Notes: generated from the sequence alone by a model not told the origin. 64,000 nucleotides of DNA from Streptomyces sp. TSRI0107 (GCF_001905845.1 NZ_LIVZ01000001.1:186001-250000); one strand, 5' to 3'; shown: positions 24,644-32,810, numbered from the stretch's first letter. Program-made: numbers and translations.

Positions 24644-26700
24644 TCCTTACGTCCCCCAAGTCCACCAAGGGCGATCTGCATGGTCTGGTCTCCGCCCCCG
24701 CCCGTCGCCGTCCCGTCCCCGTGCGCCGCGGCCCAGCTGGGCCGTTGCTGCGGGGCATGCGGGGCCCGCGGGCTGTGCGGGCTGTGCGGGCTGTGCGGGG
24801 TGTGCGAGGCATGCGAGGCGTAGTGCGAGGTCAGCGACGGTGCGGCGGCCGCCGGGACCGCGTCCTGCGGCTGAGCCGGCTGCGGCTCGGCGAGCGCGTC
24901 GGGCCGCTTCCTCTCCCGCCGCAGACCGTGCCGCCACGCGAAGATGGGGGTGGCGGTGATCAGCAGGGCGAACGTGGCCCAGATGATCATCGCGGGGTGG
25001 GAGTTGCCGAAGGCGAAACCGGCGGTGATCGACGCGCCGAAGATCAGGATGAAGTACCAGTGGTACCTGAAGGTGCCGAACCAGCGGTCCGGGCTCGCCG
25101 AGTCGCCCTTGGGCGTGACCACGAACTTGCTCTTGCGGCGCAGCACGGAGTCGATCAGCGCCTTCGCGTAGAGCGGCGCCGACAGCGCGGACATCACCAT
25201 GCCGGCGACCCCGCCGGAGCCCTCCGGCTCGTGCGGGGAGACGTTGTGGCGGCGGTTCCAGACGTACAGGCCGATCTGGAGCGCGGACGCGTTGCCGTAC
25301 AGCATCAGCCAGACCGTCGGGTCGATGTTCACACCCGAGGCGCCCAGGCCCAGGAAGAGCGCGCAGCTCAGGGCGGCCAGGATCCAGTTGAGGGCGGACA
25401 TCGGGTAGAAGATGATCATCATCGTGTAGTTGAAGAGCTTGCTCGGCGGCAGCGAGTACCAGCCCTTCCAGTACTGCTTGAGGATCGTCTCGTACGTCCC
25501 CCGTGACCAGCGCATCTGCTGGGTGAAGAAGTCCGTCCAGGCGCTGGGGCCCTCACCGACGGCGAGCACGTCCGGGGTGTAGACCGAGCGCCACTTCCTG
25601 CCCGTCGCCGGGTTCTTGTGGCGGTGGATCTCGAAGCCGGTCGCCATGTCCTCGGTGATCGAGTCGTACAGGCCGCCGATCTGCTTGAGCGCCCTGATCC
25701 GTACGGCGTTCGAGGTGCCGACGAACATCGGCGCGCCGTACCGGTTGCCCGCCCGCTGGATCAGCGCGTGGAAGAGGAACTGCTGCGACTCGGCGGCCTT
25801 GGTGACGAAGTTGTCGTAGTTGCCGTACACCTGCGGGCCGATGACGAAGCCGACGTCCGGGTCGCGGAAGAAGCCGAGCATCCGCTCCAGGTAGTTCGGC
25901 AGCGGCACGTGGTCGGTGTCGACGGAGGCGAAGAAGTCGTAGTCGTCGCCGTGCGCGTCGAGCCAGGCGTTGTAGTTGCCGTGCTTGGTCCTGGCGCGGT
26001 GCGGGCCCTTGGGCTGGTTCCACTTCTCGACACCCTTGCGGGAGAAGTGGTGGACGCCGAGCCGGGCGCAGACCTCCTTCACCTCGGGGTCGTCGCCCTC
26101 GTCGAGCAGCCAGACGTGCAGCAGGCCCCGGTGGCGCAGCTTCACGGCCGCCTCCAGGGTCTTCGTCACCATCTCCAGCGGCTCCTTGCCGGGCACGAAG
26201 GAGGTGAGGAAGGCGACCCGGGTGCCGGCCTCCGGGATCACCGGGACCGGGTCGCGGGCGACCAGCGTGGCGTGCGCGTTCGACACCACGTTCATGCAGC
26301 GGAAGAACTCGATCAGCCCGATCGACACCAGCATCACGACGTCGAGGGCCGGCAGGAAGTCGTACGCCGGGTAGTCCCGCTGCGTCCAGTGCTCCGGCTG
26401 GAGCAGCCAGAACAGCAGTACCAGGGACAGCACCGGCGCCGCCATCAGCATCAGGGCGACTCGTATACGGTGCGGCTCCTGGGAGATCAGGGAGCGGTAC
26501 TGCACCTTGTACGGCTTGTTCGGATCGGGCTGGGTGAGGGGACCCGCCAGCCGGCTGTAGTGCTCGTAGTCGTACCTCGGCAGCGTCCTCTTGATCCGGC
26601 GGAAGGTCCCCGTGGTGCTCATCGCGTGTCCGGACACCCTGAGCTGGGTGGTTTGTGACGGGTCGGAATTCTGCCGGGCGCCCGTCGGCGTCGACGTCAT
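24640..26700 (-). CDS. cslA: Cellulose synthase-like glycosyltransferase CslA
   Basis: 686 aa GT2 membrane enzyme. Two helices precede the catalytic loop. The D,D,D,QxxRW set is visible: LLDEGDD (Asp200), SVDTDHVP (261-263), ITEDM (Asp351) and QQMRW (394-398). Four or five further helices and a low-complexity His/Pro/Ser tail follow (about 640-686). It polymerises a beta-glucan at hyphal tips in complex with GlxA. The tail, with HTPHSPHSPHSP repeats, is unusual for GT2 proteins and could be a cytosolic docking region. A GGGGGA site precedes the start. Confidence 0.93.
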   Translation of the reverse strand: MTSTPTGARQNSDPSQTTQLRVSGHAMSTTGTFRRIKRTLPRYDYEHYSRLAGPLTQPDPNKPYKVQYRSLISQEPHRIRVALMLMAAPVLSLVLLFWLLQPEHWTQRDYPAYDFLPALDVVMLVSIGLIEFFRCMNVVSNAHATLVARDPVPVIPEAGTRVAFLTSFVPGKEPLEMVTKTLEAAVKLRHRGLLHVWLLDEGDDPEVKEVCARLGVHHFSRKGVEKWNQPKGPHRARTKHGNYNAWLDAHGDDYDFFASVDTDHVPLPNYLERMLGFFRDPDVGFVIGPQVYGNYDNFVTKAAESQQFLFHALIQRAGNRYGAPMFVGTSNAVRIRALKQIGGLYDSITEDMATGFEIHRHKNPATGRKWRSVYTPDVLAVGEGPSAWTDFFTQQMRWSRGTYETILKQYWKGWYSLPPSKLFNYTMMIIFYPMSALNWILAALSCALFLGLGASGVNIDPTVWLMLYGNASALQIGLYVWNRRHNVSPHEPEGSGGVAGMVMSALSAPLYAKALIDSVLRRKSKFVVTPKGDSASPDRWFGTFRYHWYFILIFGASITAGFAFGNSHPAMIIWATFALLITATPIFAWRHGLRRERKRPDALAEPQPAQPQDAVPAAAAPSLTSHYASHASHTPHSPHSPHSPRAPHAPQQRPSWAAAHGDGTATGGGGDQTMQIALGGLGGRKE

Positions 26701-27230
26701 GAGTCATCCCCCCACACGCGGGTCATCGCGTGTATGTCGTTTCCTTCGCCTGGTCAGGTCCCCCACGACCGTCACAGACGTATCAGTGGTGCGCCGCAGT
26801 CACCACGTCGTCCATTCCCTATAGACATGGAACTGCGCGCTTCCGGTTGCAGCATGCCCCCCTCGGCATTGCTTCATGAACGAGGCCCCCATCTCCCCGC
26901 TACATCCGGCAACCGGTTCCGTGCCCCCCAATTGGCGCGTATCCGCAGCCTCTTGAAAACCAGGGTTGTACGCCGTTCAGCATGATCGCAAGACGCGATA
27001 CACGGTATTTACCGGTTATGCGCGCGCACTGGGACGAGAGTTGATTTCTGATGTTGCGCTTGAGATCACTCGTGCACGAATGTTGCCGAAGTGCTTTCTT
27101 ATCGCTTCCCCCGCCCGCGGCGACTCCATGGTCCCGGCGAGGCCGGCGCCGCGCGCGGCCTCCTGCTCCATACGGACGACGAGGGCAGCCCGTTCAGCGG
27201 CGGCCCCGAGGGAGTCCGGGCGCACGACTA
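26701..27230. other. Non-coding region upstream of cslA with AT-rich island
   Basis: About 530 bp between cslA and the tRNA-Lys terminator. 26984-27120 is unusually AT-rich for the window and contains a palindrome CGGTATTTACCG (27003-27014). A GC-biased frame on the + strand ends LLLHTDDEGSPFSGGPEG-VRAHD at TAG 27229-27231 and could be a small gene from GTG 27091 or a gene remnant. A minus-strand frame here uses rare ATA and AGA codons. Neither is convincing as a gene. Confidence 0.4.
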
Positions 27231-27259
27231 GAAGGCCCCCGCCTGAGGCGGGGGCCTTC
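27231..27259. terminator. Terminator downstream of tRNA-Lys copy 1
   Basis: Perfect 13-bp stem GAAGGCCCCCGCC / GGCGGGGGCCTTC with a 3-base loop, 10 bp past the 3' end of the minus-strand tRNA. The stem is symmetric and can serve both strands. Confidence 0.85.
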
Positions 27260-27268
27260 TCATGTCTG

Positions 27269-27342
27269 TGCGCCGCCAGGGACTCGAACCCCGGACCCGC
27301 TGATTAAGAGTCAGCTGCTCTAACCAACTGAGCTAGCGGCGC
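27269..27342 (-). tRNA. tRNA-Lys(CTT), copy 1
   Basis: 74 nt without CCA. Acceptor stem GCGCCGC/GCGGCGC with discriminator A; D arm AGCTCAGTTGGTTAGAGC; anticodon loop CTCTTAA reading CTT; T arm CGGGGTTCGAGTCCCTG. Identical to the copies at 30857 and 38845. Confidence 0.97.
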
Positions 27343-27357
27343 CTGCTGACATCGTTA

Positions 27358-27395
27358 ACTCTACATGACCTCCGGGGGTGCTCCCGACCACCCGG
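27358..27395 (-). promoter_or_regulatory. Promoter of tRNA-Lys copy 1
   Basis: Read on the minus strand, a TAGAGT -10 box lies 15 bp before the tRNA 5' end and 9 bp after a 23-bp block that contains the -35 region. The same block (one mismatch) with the same spacing to TAGTAT precedes tRNA-Lys copy 2. Confidence 0.6.
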
Positions 27396-27527
27396 CTCCG
27401 GCGGGGCGGACGTCCGGCGGCGCCGTACATCATTCGGACCGTCAACATGCGCGCCCTCGGGTCGGTTGTGAAACTGATCAATGTGGACAAGCGTGGACAT
27501 GTGCACCAGGAGTGTGAGGGGCGTCGC

Positions 27528-28811
27528 ATGGAGACTCCGGTTTTCACCGAACTGGATCCCCCCGGCGACTGCGACTGTCCCGGCTGCGTCATGGGACGCC
27601 GCGCCCGTCCGTCGGCCCCCGCCGCCGCCCACCGGGCCCTGGTGATCACCGCCGTGGCCTCCGCGGCCCTCGCCGCCGGTCATGCGGCACCGGCTCTCGC
27701 CGTCTCTCACGCCCCCGAGCGGCCCGGCGTTCCCGCAGGTGACGAGCCCGACACCCCTCAGGGCGGCCAGACCCCGCTGCACGGCCCAGAAGGCCTGCCG
27801 ACCCCGGCGGACACCCCCGTCAAGGCGCCCCCGACCAGCCGGGCGGAGATCATCCGGCGGGCCAGGGCATGGGTCACGGAGAAGGTGCCGTACAGCATGA
27901 CGGGGTACTGGTCGGACGGGTACCGGCAGGACTGCTCGGGCTTCGTCTCCATGGCCTGGGGGCTGCCGGGCAACGAATGGACCGGCAGTCTCCACGAGTA
28001 CGGGGAGCGGATCGGCAAGGACGACCTGGAGCCCGGCGACATCCTGCTGTTCCACAACCCGGACGACCCCGAGAACGGCTCACACGTCGTGATCTTCGGC
28101 GGCTGGACGGACCACACCCGCTCCTCCTACACCGCCTACGAGGCCACCCGCCCGTACGCCCGCAGGCAGGCCACTCCCTTCGCCTACTGGGCCCACTCCG
28201 ACCAGTACGTCGCCTACCGCTACAAGGGGCTCGGGACGACCGCCCCGGGCGCCCGCCCGGCCGGGGCCACCACGGCGGCCGGGTTCCCCGGGACGGCCTA
28301 CTTCGGCCCCGGTGCCAACAACAAGCACGTCGCCCGGCTCGGCCGGATGCTGGTCGAGCGCGGTGCCGGCCGCTTCTACAAGTCGGGCCCCGGCCCGCGC
28401 TGGACCGACGCCGACCGCCGGGCCACGCGGGCGTTCCAGCTCGCGCAGGGCTGGTCGGGCCGCAGCGCGGACGGGGTGCCCGGGCCGCAGACCTGGGAAC
28501 TGCTGGTCACCGGCAAGGGCAAGGACATTCCGCCGGAGGCGGCCGCCGGGCCCGCGTCCGGCGCGCCGCGGGTCCCGCCGTACCCGGGGCGGGCGATGTT
28601 CCGGCTGGGTGCGGACAACGAGCACGTCGAGCGGCTCGGGCGGCAGCTGGTGAAGAAGGGGTTCGGCAGGTACTACCCGAGCGCGCCGGGACCGCTATGG
28701 GACGAGCTGGACCGGCGAGCCGTCGAGGCGTTCCAGCGCGCCCAGGGCTGGCGGGGCGGCGCCGCGGACGGCTACCCGGGACCGGAGACCTGGCGGCGCC
28801 TCTTCTCCTGA
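27528..28811 (+). CDS. NlpC/P60-like wall hydrolase with two peptidoglycan-binding repeats
   Basis: 427 aa from ATG 27528 (GAGGGG eight bases upstream). A cytosolic CDCPGC motif (residues 16-21) comes first, then one membrane segment (about 35-55). A Cys-peptidase/amidase core follows with QDCSGFVSMAWGL (Cys), LEPGDILLF and SHVVIFGGWTD (His). Two repeats of about 75 residues follow, each starting FPG/YPG and containing LGRMLVERGAGRFY or LGRQLVKKGFGRYY and ending in a peptidoglycan-binding-1-like GxPGPxTW. It probably opens or binds the wall where the CslA/GlxA glycan passes. The same neighbour occurs beside cslA in S. coelicolor. Confidence 0.88.
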   Translation: METPVFTELDPPGDCDCPGCVMGRRARPSAPAAAHRALVITAVASAALAAGHAAPALAVSHAPERPGVPAGDEPDTPQGGQTPLHGPEGLPTPADTPVKAPPTSRAEIIRRARAWVTEKVPYSMTGYWSDGYRQDCSGFVSMAWGLPGNEWTGSLHEYGERIGKDDLEPGDILLFHNPDDPENGSHVVIFGGWTDHTRSSYTAYEATRPYARRQATPFAYWAHSDQYVAYRYKGLGTTAPGARPAGATTAAGFPGTAYFGPGANNKHVARLGRMLVERGAGRFYKSGPGPRWTDADRRATRAFQLAQGWSGRSADGVPGPQTWELLVTGKGKDIPPEAAAGPASGAPRVPPYPGRAMFRLGADNEHVERLGRQLVKKGFGRYYPSAPGPLWDELDRRAVEAFQRAQGWRGGAADGYPGPETWRRLFS

Positions 28812-28831
28812 CGGCGCGCGACCCACCGACG

Positions 28832-28902
28832 GCCGTACGACCCTTCTCGACCGTACGACCCGTACGACCCCTACAACCCGTACGACCCGTACGACCCTTC
28901 TG
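28832..28902. repeat. CGTACGACC tandem micro-repeats
   Basis: Six exact or near copies of (C)CGTACGACCC occur in 70 bp, some adjacent, between the wall hydrolase and SPFH genes. Each unit contains the palindrome CGTACG. They lie 33 bp upstream of the SPFH start codon. Confidence 0.7.
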
Positions 28903-28934
28903 TGACGCATCTGGCGCGGAGGCTGGAGGCACGT

Positions 28935-30080
28935 ATGAGTACCACCCCTTCCACCACCCCCTCACCGTCGCCGGAACCCGGCGGCACCGACGGCGGCTCG
29001 CCCCGCCCGGCCCACCAGGCCCGCCTCATCCAGAACGAGGTGACCACCGAGATCCCCGTCCACCTGCTGTTCCGGGACGAGCCCAACCCCTCGCCGGTGC
29101 CGCTGCGGCCCGCCGTGGTCGGCCGCCGGCAGGGCACCGGCGAGCAGCCCCGCTTCCGGCCGGCCTCCGCGCGGACCCGGCCGGTGCCGGAGGCCGACCC
29201 GGAGCTGTGCGAGCGGCCCGCGCGGGTGCTGCCCGGCGCGGTGGGGGTGCTCGCGGGCGTGGCGGGGGCGGCCGGTGCGGTGGCCGCCTCCTGGTGGGCG
29301 GGGACGCTGCCGCCGCTCGCGGAGGAGGCGCTGGGGCTGCCCGCCTCGGCGGCGGCCGGACTCGGTCCGGCGCAGTGGGCGGCGTACGCCGGGGCCGCGG
29401 CGCTGGGGCTGTTCGGGGTGGGCGGGCTGGCCCGGGGGCGGACCGGCCGGGCATGGGTGCTGGGGCTGTTCGGGCGGTACCGGGGGACCGTACGGCGGAC
29501 CGGTCTGATGTGGGTGAATCCGCTGCTGCGGCGCCGCCAGGTCGACGTGCGGCTGCGGCACTGGCGCAGCGAGCCGATGCCGGCGGCGGACGGGAGCGGG
29601 GTGGCGCTGCGGGTGGTGGTGCTGGTGGTGTGGCGGGTGCGGGACACCGCGCGGGCCCTGCTCGGGGTGGAGGACCACGAGACCTATCTGCGCGAGTGCG
29701 TGGAGGCGGCGCTGGCGCGGGTGCCGGTGGAGATGCCGGGCGGCGCGCACGGTCCGGCTCCGGTGGGGGTGGCCGCGGAGACGCTGACCCGGCTGGTCAC
29801 GGCCGACGCGGCACCGGTGGGGCTGGAGGTGTTCTCGGTGCAGCCGGTGCGGATCGAGTACGCCCCCGAGGTCGCCGCCGCGATGCACCGCCGCCGGATC
29901 GCCGCGCTGGACGCCCAGCAGCGGGCGACCGTGCTGACCTCGGTGGTGGACTCGGTGGAGGACACGGTGACCCGGCTGACCATGCGGGGGCTGGTGGAGC
30001 TGGACGACTACGAGCGCAAGGCGCTGGTGAAGGACCTGACGGTGGCGTTCTGCGCCGGGCGGAACGAATCGGGCTCGTGA
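28935..30080 (+). CDS. SPFH/band-7 (stomatin-like) membrane protein
   Basis: 381 aa from ATG 28935 (GGAGG upstream). A disordered, Pro-rich N-terminus of about 90 residues precedes two membrane segments (about 97-116 and 138-155). Then comes an SPFH-like domain: GRYRGTVRRTGLMWVNPLLRRRQVDVRLRH, ALRVVVLVVWRVRDTARALLGVEDHETYLRE and IAALDAQQRATVL. Such proteins scaffold membrane microdomains. Cotranscription with the wall hydrolase and the neighbouring LPMO suggests it organises the tip-glycan machinery. Confidence 0.85.
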   Translation: MSTTPSTTPSPSPEPGGTDGGSPRPAHQARLIQNEVTTEIPVHLLFRDEPNPSPVPLRPAVVGRRQGTGEQPRFRPASARTRPVPEADPELCERPARVLPGAVGVLAGVAGAAGAVAASWWAGTLPPLAEEALGLPASAAAGLGPAQWAAYAGAAALGLFGVGGLARGRTGRAWVLGLFGRYRGTVRRTGLMWVNPLLRRRQVDVRLRHWRSEPMPAADGSGVALRVVVLVVWRVRDTARALLGVEDHETYLRECVEAALARVPVEMPGGAHGPAPVGVAAETLTRLVTADAAPVGLEVFSVQPVRIEYAPEVAAAMHRRRIAALDAQQRATVLTSVVDSVEDTVTRLTMRGLVELDDYERKALVKDLTVAFCAGRNESGS

Positions 30081-30117
30081 TTGGTATGGACATGTTCAAC
30101 TAGCGCCCATAACCTGA

Positions 30118-30133
30118 ACTTGGTCTAGACCTA
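30118..30133. promoter_or_regulatory. DasR-like dre site upstream of the LPMO gene
   Basis: ACTTGGTCTAGACCTA holds the perfect 10-bp palindrome GGTCTAGACC, the core of the DasR response element (consensus ACTGGTCTAGACCAGT). It lies 57 bp upstream of the LPMO start. A weaker TTGGTATGGACATG occurs at 30081-30094. DasR represses chitin and GlcNAc genes, which suits an LPMO. Confidence 0.7.
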
Positions 30134-30189
30134 CTCCGCACCACTGCACGGCTCACCGAACCTCCCCACGTTCACCCAGGAGCGGCAGC

Positions 30190-30795
30190 ATGCGCACGAA
30201 GACCAAGTTGTCCGCGGCCGCGGTGGGACTGGCGACGACCGGAGCACTCATGCTCTCCTCCGGCGGTGCCAGCGGCCACGGCTACACCGACCTCCCCATC
30301 AGCAGGCAGAAACTGTGCCAGAACGGCACGGTGACCAACTGCGGCGCCATCCAGTGGGAGCCGCAGAGCGTCGAGGGACCCAAGGGCTTCCCCGCCTCCG
30401 GCCCCGCCGACGGGCAGATCTGCTCCGGCAACAACACCCGGTTCGCCCAGCTGGACAGCCCGCGCACCCCGTCCGGCGGCGCCTGGCCGGCCACCAAGGT
30501 CAACGGCGGGCAGAGCTACACCTTCCGCTGGCAGTTCACGGCGATGCACGCCACGAGCGACTTCAAGTACTACGTCACCAAGCCGGGCTGGAACCAGAAC
30601 CACAACCTGTCCCGGTCCGACCTCAACCTGACCCCGTTCCTCACGGTCCCGTACGGCGGCCAGCGCCCGCCGCAGACCCTCTCGCACAGCGGCACGCTGC
30701 CGTCCGGGCTCAGCGGACGGCACGTGATCGTGGCGGTGTGGACGGTCGCGGACACGACGAACGCGTTCTACGCGTGCTCGGACGTCACGTTCTAG
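30190..30795 (+). CDS. lpmP: AA10 lytic polysaccharide monooxygenase (LpmP-type)
   Basis: 201 aa. The signal peptide is cleaved before His30 (SGGASG|HGYTDLP), giving the N-terminal His of the copper histidine brace; the second brace residue is His120 (WQFTAMHATSDF), with axial Phe193 (NAFYACSDV). It is a single-domain protein without a carbohydrate-binding module. It oxidatively cleaves chitin or cellulose. In Streptomyces the equivalent gene beside cslA is needed for glycan deposition at tips. GGAGCGG precedes the start. Confidence 0.93.
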   Translation: MRTKTKLSAAAVGLATTGALMLSSGGASGHGYTDLPISRQKLCQNGTVTNCGAIQWEPQSVEGPKGFPASGPADGQICSGNNTRFAQLDSPRTPSGGAWPATKVNGGQSYTFRWQFTAMHATSDFKYYVTKPGWNQNHNLSRSDLNLTPFLTVPYGGQRPPQTLSHSGTLPSGLSGRHVIVAVWTVADTTNAFYACSDVTF

Positions 30796-30822
30796 TCCGG
30801 GGGTGACGCCCGGACACGAACA

Positions 30823-30850
30823 AGGGCCCCTCGCTCTCGCGAGGGGCCCT
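30823..30850. terminator. Bidirectional terminator between LPMO and tRNA-Lys copy 2
   Basis: Perfect 12-bp stem AGGGCCCCTCGC / GCGAGGGGCCCT with TCTC loop, 28 bp after the LPMO stop and 7 bp from the tRNA 3' end. It serves two convergent genes. Confidence 0.88.
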
Positions 30851-30856
30851 CTTCTG

Positions 30857-30930
30857 TGCGCCGCCAGGGACTCGAACCCCGGACCCGCTGATTAAGAGTC
30901 AGCTGCTCTAACCAACTGAGCTAGCGGCGC
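30857..30930 (-). tRNA. tRNA-Lys(CTT), copy 2
   Basis: 74 nt, identical to the copies at 27269 and 38845: GCGCCGC acceptor, CTCTTAA anticodon loop, TTCGAGT T loop, no encoded CCA. Confidence 0.97.
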
Positions 30931-30972
30931 GTGACTCTCGCCTTCCGCTTCTCGCGGCCGGCGACGAAGAAA

Positions 30973-31010
30973 ATACTACCTGGTCCTCGGGGGTGCTTCC
31001 GACCACCCGG
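30973..31010 (-). promoter_or_regulatory. Promoter of tRNA-Lys copy 2
   Basis: Minus-strand -10 box TAGTAT, 9 bp after a 23-bp block shared with the promoter of tRNA-Lys copy 1. The -10 box is 43 bp from the tRNA, so the leader is longer than for copy 1. Confidence 0.6.
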
Positions 31011-31065
31011 GACCAGGCTCAGGATCAGGCGGCGGCCCGGACCGGGGACCGGACCGCGGACCGGG

Positions 31066-31824
31066 TCAGATCGCCAGGGACAGGAGCACCGGCGCCGCGT
31101 TCCGGTTCAGGGTGTCCGCGGCCTGGCGCAGCCGGTGCGCGTGCTCGACCGGCAGGGACAGGGCGAGGCAGCCCACCGAGGACCCGGCGGTGATCGGGAC
31201 GGCGGCGCAGACCGTGCCGACCGCGTACTCCTGGAGGTCGAGGACCGGCACCGTCGGCGGCTGTGACTCCAGCCGGGACAGGAGCAGCTTGTCGCTGGTG
31301 ATCGTGCGCGAGGTGAGGCGGGCCATCTTGTGCCGGGCCAGATGGTCGCGCCGCCCGGCGTGGTCGAGCTGGCCGAGAAGGCTCTTGCCGATCGCGGTGG
31401 CGTGTGCCGAGTGGCGGAAGTCCACCCACTCGTTCACCGCCGGGGTGGCCGGTCCGGCGGCGTACTGGGTGATGCTGATCTCGCCGTCGACGTACCGGCT
31501 GACGTAGACCGCGGCGCCCACCGAGTCGCGCAGCCGGTCCAGGGTGCGCTGGAGCTGGTCGCGCAGGGCCTGGTCCCTGCCGTGCGCGGAACCGAGGCGG
31601 GCGAGGGCCGCCCCGGTGACGTACGCCCCGTCGGCGGTCTGCTCGACGTAGCCCTCACGGCGCAGCATCCGCAGGAGGGTGGTCAGCCGCTCCGTGCCGA
31701 GGCCGGTGTGTCGGGCGATCTCGGTGTCGGTGACACCGGAGGAGTGCCGTGCCACCGTCTCCAGGACGCGGAGGGCGTCCTGGGTCGAGTGGTACGGCGC
31801 GGTCGGCTCGTGCTTCAGCGCCAC
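31066..31824 (-). CDS. IclR family transcriptional regulator
   Basis: 252 aa from a GTG with GGGGGA six bases upstream. N-terminal winged HTH: STQDALRVLETVARHSSGVTDTEIARHTGL and ERLTTLLRMLRREGYVEQ. C-terminal IclR effector domain: GAAVYVSRYVDGEISITQY, SAHATAIGKSLLGQL and AVGTVCAAVPITAG. The gene lies downstream of the Ehu-type transporter on the same strand, 167 bp away, so it may control it. A near-palindrome (31955-31968) lies in its upstream region. Confidence 0.9.
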   Translation of the reverse strand: MALKHEPTAPYHSTQDALRVLETVARHSSGVTDTEIARHTGLGTERLTTLLRMLRREGYVEQTADGAYVTGAALARLGSAHGRDQALRDQLQRTLDRLRDSVGAAVYVSRYVDGEISITQYAAGPATPAVNEWVDFRHSAHATAIGKSLLGQLDHAGRRDHLARHKMARLTSRTITSDKLLLSRLESQPPTVPVLDLQEYAVGTVCAAVPITAGSSVGCLALSLPVEHAHRLRQAADTLNRNAAPVLLSLAI

Positions 31825-31954
31825 GGTGTCCCCCTGTGCGCTCAGTCAATGTGCCGTGGCCCGGGGATCGGGCCTCCTCCACGATAACCGGCAAGAGGCC
31901 GGTAGTGAGCGGCAGTTGACGAGATTGTGCCCCTCCCGCCTGCGGCTTGAGTCA

Positions 31955-31968
31955 CTGGCATATGTCAA
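31955..31968. promoter_or_regulatory. CTGGCATATGTCAA near-palindrome upstream of IclR gene
   Basis: Reads TTGACATATGCCAG on the minus strand, matching TTGGCATATGCCAG at 38149-38162 at 13 of 14 positions. It contains a TTGACA -35-like hexamer in the direction of the IclR gene. Candidate operator. Confidence 0.45.
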
Positions 31969-31991
31969 CGGCAGGAGCCGACCCTCCGTCC

Positions 31992-32810
31992 TCACAGCAC
32001 CGCGCTCAGGAACTCCCGCGTGCGCTCCTGCTCCGGCGCCCCGAAGATCTGCTCCGGCGGCCCCGACTCGATCACCCGGCCCGAGTCGAACATCATCACG
32101 CGCTCCGAGATGTCCCGGGCGAAGCTCATCTCGTGGGTCACGCACAGCAGGGTGATGTCCGTGGAGCGGGCGATGTCCCGCAGCACGTCCAGGACGCCCG
32201 CCACCAGCTCCGGGTCCAGCGCCGACGTCACCTCGTCCAGCAGCAGGATCTCCGGCCGCATCGCCAGCGCCCGGGCGATCGCCACCCGCTGCTGCTGGCC
32301 GCCGGACAGCCGGGTCGGATGTGCGTCGGCCTTGTCGCGCAGGCCCACCAGGTCCAGCAGCTCCCGGGCCCGCTCCTCGGCCTCGTCCCGGTCCATGCCG
32401 AGCACGCTGACCGGCGCCTCGGTGATGTTCCGCAGCACGCTCATGTTGGGGAACAGGTTGAACTGCTGGAACACCATGCCGATCTTCTTGCGGATCTCCC
32501 GCCGGTGCTTCTCGTCGGCGGGCCTCACCCTGCCGTTCGCCGTCGTCATATGGGTCAGCGGGACGCCGTCCACCAGGATCGTGCCCTCGTTGACCTGCTC
32601 CAGCGTCATCAGCAGCCGCAGGATCGTGGTCTTGCCGGAACCGCTCGGCCCGATCAGGGTGACGTGCCGGCCGCGCTCGACGGTGAGGTCCAGGTGGTCG
32701 AGGACGACATGGTCGCCGTAGCGCTTGACCACCTGGTCGAAGGCCACCAGGTGGGCCGGGGCGAGGTGCTTCCGCTTCGGCTTCTGCTTCTGCAGGGGAT
32801 CAGTGGCCAA
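31992..32810 (-). CDS. ehuA: ABC transporter ATPase, polar amino acid/ectoine type
   Basis: 272 aa. Walker A GPSGSGKTT (about residues 54-62), Q-loop MVFQQFNLFPNMSVLRNI, signature LSGGQQQRVAIARAL, Walker B ILLLDEVTSALD and H-loop CVTHEM. It is closest in style to EhuA of ectoine/hydroxyectoine importers and GlnQ-type ATPases. Its start overlaps the end of the upstream permease gene by 11 bp. It powers the importer encoded by the next three genes upstream. Confidence 0.88.
   Translation of the reverse strand: MATDPLQKQKPKRKHLAPAHLVAFDQVVKRYGDHVVLDHLDLTVERGRHVTLIGPSGSGKTTILRLLMTLEQVNEGTILVDGVPLTHMTTANGRVRPADEKHRREIRKKIGMVFQQFNLFPNMSVLRNITEAPVSVLGMDRDEAEERARELLDLVGLRDKADAHPTRLSGGQQQRVAIARALAMRPEILLLDEVTSALDPELVAGVLDVLRDIARSTDITLLCVTHEMSFARDISERVMMFDSGRVIESGPPEQIFGAPEQERTREFLSAVL

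Noticed and set aside
27016..27225. 69-codon minus-strand gene in the AT-rich island
   Set aside because: It uses rare ATA and AGA codons, has no ribosome-binding site and no family resemblance; left as part of the non-coding region.
27343..27527. Riboswitch (ydaO type) upstream of the NlpC/P60-like gene
   Set aside because: Wall hydrolases in Streptomyces often have one, but the conserved core elements are not visible here.
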